Below are positions 1-10,000 of a DNA stretch of 10,000 nt, piece after piece. The number at the start of each line of letters is the position of its first letter. Position 1 is the first letter of the stretch. The stretch lies in NCBI GenBank assembly GCA_002005505.1, contig KV908531.1, positions 145,001 through 155,000 on the forward strand, written 5' to 3'. The position numbers and the translations under genes are program-made. The notes under the pieces were generated by a model. The model did no database searches. It saw only the letters and a program-made list of their open reading frames with translations, and was not told the DNA's origin. Source of the DNA: Botryococcus braunii. Taxonomy: Eukaryota; Chlorophyta; Trebouxiophyceae.

Positions 1-54
1 CTCATAGCTGCTGTCGCTCTACTGCTGCTCTTTTTCTCGCGCGCCCGCGCGCAC

Positions 55-58
<4 letters not shown>

Positions 59-103
<45 letters not shown>

Positions 104-134
104 TGTGTGTGTGTCTGTGTGTGTGTGTGTGTGG

Positions 135-202
<68 letters not shown>

Positions 203-223
203 CTGTGTGTTGCTGTGTATGTT

Positions 224-319
<96 letters not shown>
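59..319. repeat. (GT)n microsatellite
   Basis: About 260 bp of GT dinucleotides with a few interruptions (GTCT, GGGTTT, GGGTGGGT, TGCTGTGTATGTTG). It is flanked by GC-rich alternating purine-pyrimidine sequence on both sides (38-58 and 320-340). It lies just 3' of the last recognised CNNM-like exon, so probably in an intron or 3' region. All reading frames through it are artefacts of the repeat. Confidence 0.97.
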
Positions 320-321
<2 letters not shown>

Positions 322-465
322 GCGCGCATGTGCAGGCGCGCGCTCTTCCTCACCCAACCCCTCCCACATTTGGACGAGAAATGCATAACAATGTCAAGAA
401 CAAGGGCCTGGGGGCATGGGCACTCTTGGGCTAAGGACTCTTGCCACCAGCGGAGAGGGACGCAC

Positions 466-7730
<7,265 letters not shown>

Positions 7731-8478
7731 ATTTAGTGTTGTGTTACGGCCTGCAACCCGTCCGGTTGGGGTTACGCAAGTTGATCAACCAGTTGGATTC
7801 ACAGAGTGCCTCCATTGAACGGACCAAACCCGACGATTTTGAAACTTTAGCCTCTATGAACCGTTGTGCTACATGTATTGCTGTTTTGCAGCAAGTGGAC
7901 TTTTTTCATAGGGACCATCTGTCAAAGCAGCACGTTCGCGCACGTGCCTGGCCCCCGTGGGGTCATGCTAGGTCTTCGCCTCCCCGTTACACAAGGCTGG
8001 ACTCTTAATTTTAAATGGTGTGCGGTTAGGATAAGCTTCACTCTTTATACTAAATCCACTTAGCGGGTAGATCTGTACAAACAATCGTGTTGCAGGACGG
8101 AAGTGCTTGGGTTGCAGATTGAGTTGTGGATAGTGCTGTTGAGAGTTACATGACTCCTGTTTTCATTCATAAGGCCGAGGTAGGGGCCTCCCTCCCCACT
8201 CTGCCTCGTCTCTCCTCATACCACGCATTCATGCTTGTAACTGAAGAGCGTTAGAGGGCATCTGCATGTGTGCGTGTAACGAGTAGTCGCGGCGCCCGCA
8301 GTACGGAAAACAAGCACCCGAGGAGGGTACTAGCAGCATTTCAGCGTGCTCAGAATCGTGCGAGCACAAATGCAGATGCCTTCTTACATCTGTCCAGGCT
8401 AGAAAGCATGATGATATGTGCACAAACCCATAGGAATGTAGCAGACGCCAAAATTAGGACGCGATGGGCGGTGTATCT

Positions 8479-8501
8479 AGACGTCATACAAGCAGACGTC
8501 A
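8479..8501. promoter_or_regulatory. Paired AGACGTCA motifs (candidate bZIP-type site)
   Basis: AGACGTCA occurs at 8479-8486 and 8494-8501, 15 bp apart. The palindromic GACGTC with an ACGT core is a typical binding site of bZIP factors. Position in the divergent spacer fits, but function is inferred only. Confidence 0.3.
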
Positions 8502-8593
8502 AAGTCAGCGGGCAGACAGGGCTCCGGAAGCGACATTCGAACCCGTATGCTGCACGGAGACTGCATGCGTTATGAGTGTGACTCGTGAAACAC

Positions 8594-8614
8594 CGGAGCG
8601 TCGGCCGGAGCGTC
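8594..8614. repeat. CGGAGCGTC direct repeat
   Basis: CGGAGCGTC at 8594-8602 and 8606-8614, separated by GGC, in the divergent spacer. It could be a regulatory half-site pair or chance. Confidence 0.5.
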
Positions 8615-8952
8615 TGTACCGGCCGCTCATTCCAGTCCTAATCAGGCCATAAAATTTTGTGAGCCCAACGTTAACGCCTTGAAGGACGGTCGAAGCCCCT
8701 TGGATCCTCCCCATTACATTTTCGTGTTGTAGCCGCTTTCCATTGTCTGTAAGTGAGCCTTCAGTACCATTTTCTCCGGGGTTGCTGTTCGGATTATTTG
8801 AAGATTCGTCAAACTGCACGGAACGGCTCTACGGGTGGCCTCCTGGCCTTTCTGATCTTTTGAGCAATGCTTGTTTGCTGTGGACTGTGAGGGGTTGGGA
8901 CGAATTAAAGTAAGTATTTCATTTCCACTGTGCTCATTAAGAGACAGCAGGG

Positions 8953-9094
8953 ATGTCCATGGTTACCGGCTGTAAAGCACGGAGCTGCGCCGCTTCCGTG
9001 GTCAACGATAACTTGAAGAGGTCAGTATCAGAAGCATTCTTCCGTGTTACACGGAAAAGTTTACACGTCGCAAATGCGCAGGGTGTTTATAAAG
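8953..9094 (+). CDS. Patatin-like gene, exon 1 (transit-peptide-like start)
   Basis: ATG at 8953 opens 47 codons plus one base, ending AAAG before donor GTATGC. The peptide starts MSMVTGCKARSCAASVV and contains RVTRKSLHVANAQG. It has no acidic residue before position 19 and several Arg/Lys, as in organelle transit peptides. Its phase fits the exon at 9181. A TAA in frame at 8938-8940 blocks extension unless a very short intron (GTAAGT at 8910 to CAG at 8950, 41 bp) is removed. Confidence 0.72.
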
Positions 9095-10000
9095 GTATGC
9101 AATACCTTCACCTCCTACAAGGCCGAGTGATCCTGTAGCAAGGGGTGCCTTCTAAATGGTGGTTCTGCCTTTACTCGTAGGCCATGGCCCTCCTGCTCCC
9201 CGGAGCATTGCCTTGGACCTGGCTGACTATCCACCATTGTTAGGCGCACCACAGTACCCTGCATTCAGAAGGCCATTTACAGGTAAGTGGAGAGAAGATG
9301 TGGATTCGGCCAAAGTCATGAGCATCAGCTGGTCATTTTGACTGGGAACTATCATTTATCACATGTGCTAATGAATGGACTGCCTCTTCAGGGCGCCCTT
9401 GTGATCTGGTGCTTTCAAGCGGATTCTTGGCCTTTGCAAATCATGCAGGCTTTCTTCAGGCTGTTGAAGAGGTGACATCACGTTGAAGTTTGACACGACA
9501 TCCAGCTCTGAAAACATCGTTTCGGGGAATCATGCGTGCTGGCTTTCTTGCTCTTGTTTTACGGCTCAAGCTGGCTTCATCATGCCGTCAAATAACATTT
9601 GACTTCCATCATTTGCAGGCGGAGATAGAAATTTCAGGCATTATGGGCACCAGTGCAGGAGCTCTCACGGGCAGCCTCTTTGCTGCTGGAATGACGGCAT
9701 CCCAGGTGAAAACACCAATGTTTGCAGGGGAAGTGTCGTTATTATCTCAACCATCAGTCCGACTGATGGAACTTGGATGGAACCTGCATGACACAAACCT
9801 AGTGCCGACTGTGAGATTTACTCAACTTCAATTGCCCGTTTAGGTTGCAAGGGAGTTCAAGCAGTCTCCCCCCATCGAGTATCTCCGCTTGTTGCTTCCT
9901 CCTATGCGGGATGGATCTGTCAGCATGATCGGCTTGGAATCGGTGGTGGCAAAGCTACGTACGCTGCTACCACCAACCTTTGAGGAGTTGCAAATGGTAT
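8953..10000 (+). CDS. Patatin-like phospholipase / acyl hydrolase, N-terminal part (five exons, runs off window)
   Basis: Patatin-like proteins hydrolyse acyl esters of membrane or storage lipids with a Ser-Asp dyad. The joined exons give about 189 residues. Residues 1-45 are basic and rich in Ser, Ala and Val, like a plastid or mitochondrial transit peptide. RPCDLVLSSGFLAFANHAGF (83-102) is the first strand and oxyanion-loop region. GIMGTSAGALTGSLFAAGM (115-133) holds the nucleophile elbow, Ser120 in G-T-S-A-G. QVAREF, PPIEYLR and LRTLLPPTFEEL match the downstream part of the family. Introns of 86, 109, 147 and 138 bp are all GT-AG with agreeing phases. The ATG at 8953 has an in-frame TAA 15 bases upstream. 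The loop reads S-S-G-F-L rather than the usual GGGxR. The dyad Asp lies beyond the window. Confidence 0.87.
9181..9282 (+). CDS. Patatin-like gene, exon 2
   Basis: A 102-bp exon after the pyrimidine-rich acceptor TTTACTCGTAG, ending ACAG before the strong donor GTAAGT. It encodes HGPPAPRSIALDLADYPPLL and GAPQYPAFRRPFT. No motif is recognised; it is a proline-rich linker before the catalytic domain. Phases agree on both sides. An ATG at 9156 could act as an alternative start in the same frame if the upstream intron were retained. Confidence 0.78.
9392..9471 (+). CDS. Patatin-like gene, exon 3 (oxyanion-loop region)
   Basis: An 80-bp exon between acceptor CCTCTTCAG and donor GTGACA. It encodes RPCDLVLSSGFLAFANHAGF followed by LQAVEE. 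The pattern (strand, small-residue turn, then HxGFLxAVEE helix) matches the start of a patatin domain, where the helix usually reads GxLxALEE. Confidence 0.87.
9619..9705 (+). CDS. Patatin-like gene, exon 4 (GTSAG nucleophile elbow)
   Basis: An 87-bp exon in phase 0 between acceptor TTTGCAG and donor GTGAAA. It encodes AEIEISGIMGTSAGALTGSL and then FAAGMTASQ. GTSAG is the GxSxG lipase motif; the helix ALTGSLFAAG after it is the standard patatin continuation. Confidence 0.93.
9844..9996 (+). CDS. Patatin-like gene, exon 5 (3' end at or beyond the window edge)
   Basis: Begins after acceptor CCCGTTTAG in phase 0. It encodes VAREFKQSPPIEYLRLLLPP, then a loop, and ESVVAKLRTLLPPTFEELQM. The last part matches the patatin segment where a short helix leads to LPxxFEDL. 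ATG followed by GTAT at 9997 looks like a donor, but the frame stays open to 10000, so the exon may continue. Confidence 0.82.

Larger units (their letters stand above)
7731..8952. other. Spacer between divergent genes, probable promoter region
   Basis: About 1.2 kb between the two start codons, which face away from each other. It is nearly free of simple repeats, unlike the CNNM-like introns. No TATA box could be placed with confidence. The spacer contains two AGACGTCA motifs and a CGGAGCGTC direct repeat. Short reading frames here, including one of 104 codons on the minus strand (8819-8505), resemble no family I recognise. Confidence 0.55.

Noticed and set aside
19..434. Several reading frames with Cys-Val or His-Thr runs on both strands
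   Set aside because: They are direct translations of the (GT)n/(CA)n microsatellite; the same applies at 4903-5725 and 6105-6634.
8535..8560. TTCGAA flanked by C/G bases, resembling a tRNA T-loop (GGTTCGAAT on minus)
   Set aside because: The flanking five bases do not pair as a T-stem and no anticodon or D arm is found.
8505..8819. 104-codon minus-strand frame in the divergent spacer
   Set aside because: Composition is not repetitive, but no family is recognised. Its best donor (GTACAG after CG) does not match the phase of CNNM-like exon 1. Too weak to call a gene or upstream exon.

Overview
This is nuclear DNA of a eukaryote. Two genes are broken into short exons (57 to about 209 bp) by GT-AG introns, and the non-coding sequence is full of (CA)n/(GT)n, (GA)n and other simple repeats. 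Both reconstructed proteins look most like plant or green-algal versions of their families, and the second starts with an organelle-transit-like peptide. A photosynthetic protist, possibly a green alga, is my best guess. No species can be named from the sequence, and no prokaryotic, viral or transposon gene was recognised.

Layout. Positions 466-7730 (minus strand) carry a CNNM/CorC-type membrane protein (DUF21 plus a CBS pair) in ten exons; adjoining exon phases all match. Read 5' to 3', they are 7730-7539, 7458-7402, 7311-7249, 7164-7086, 6108-5957, 4541-4383, 3595-3495, 2893-2745, 2401-2232 and 674 to about 466. Three 80-90 bp introns come first, then six of 343-1557 bp that hold nearly all the repeats. 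Positions 7731-8952 are a gene-poor, low-repeat spacer between two divergent genes, so it probably holds both promoters. From 8953 to the right edge (plus strand) lie the first five exons of a patatin-like acyl hydrolase (8953-9094, 9181-9282, 9392-9471, 9619-9705, 9844 to about 9996), with the GTSAG nucleophile elbow and an organelle-targeting-like N-terminus. Its C-terminal part is outside the window.

Repeats. A (GT)n block lies at 59-319. A decayed 39-bp minisatellite runs from 781 to about 1733. Intron 7 has C-tracts, a CA/TG hairpin and a G-tract. Intron 5 has a GC/AC block and two (GT)n arrays. Intron 4 has a compound array stepping through CA, CGCA, CAGG, GACGCA, GGCACA, CA and GA.

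Function. The first gene probably encodes a membrane protein for Mg2+ or other divalent-cation handling, the second a lipid acyl hydrolase, possibly in an organelle. Nothing beyond the shared spacer links them functionally. I found no convincing new multi-gene system. The points most worth a second look are the Ser-Ser-Gly-Phe-Leu segment where patatins normally have a glycine-rich oxyanion loop, the complementary CA/GT arrays around one exon, a possible alternative exon in intron 6, and the graded compound repeat.
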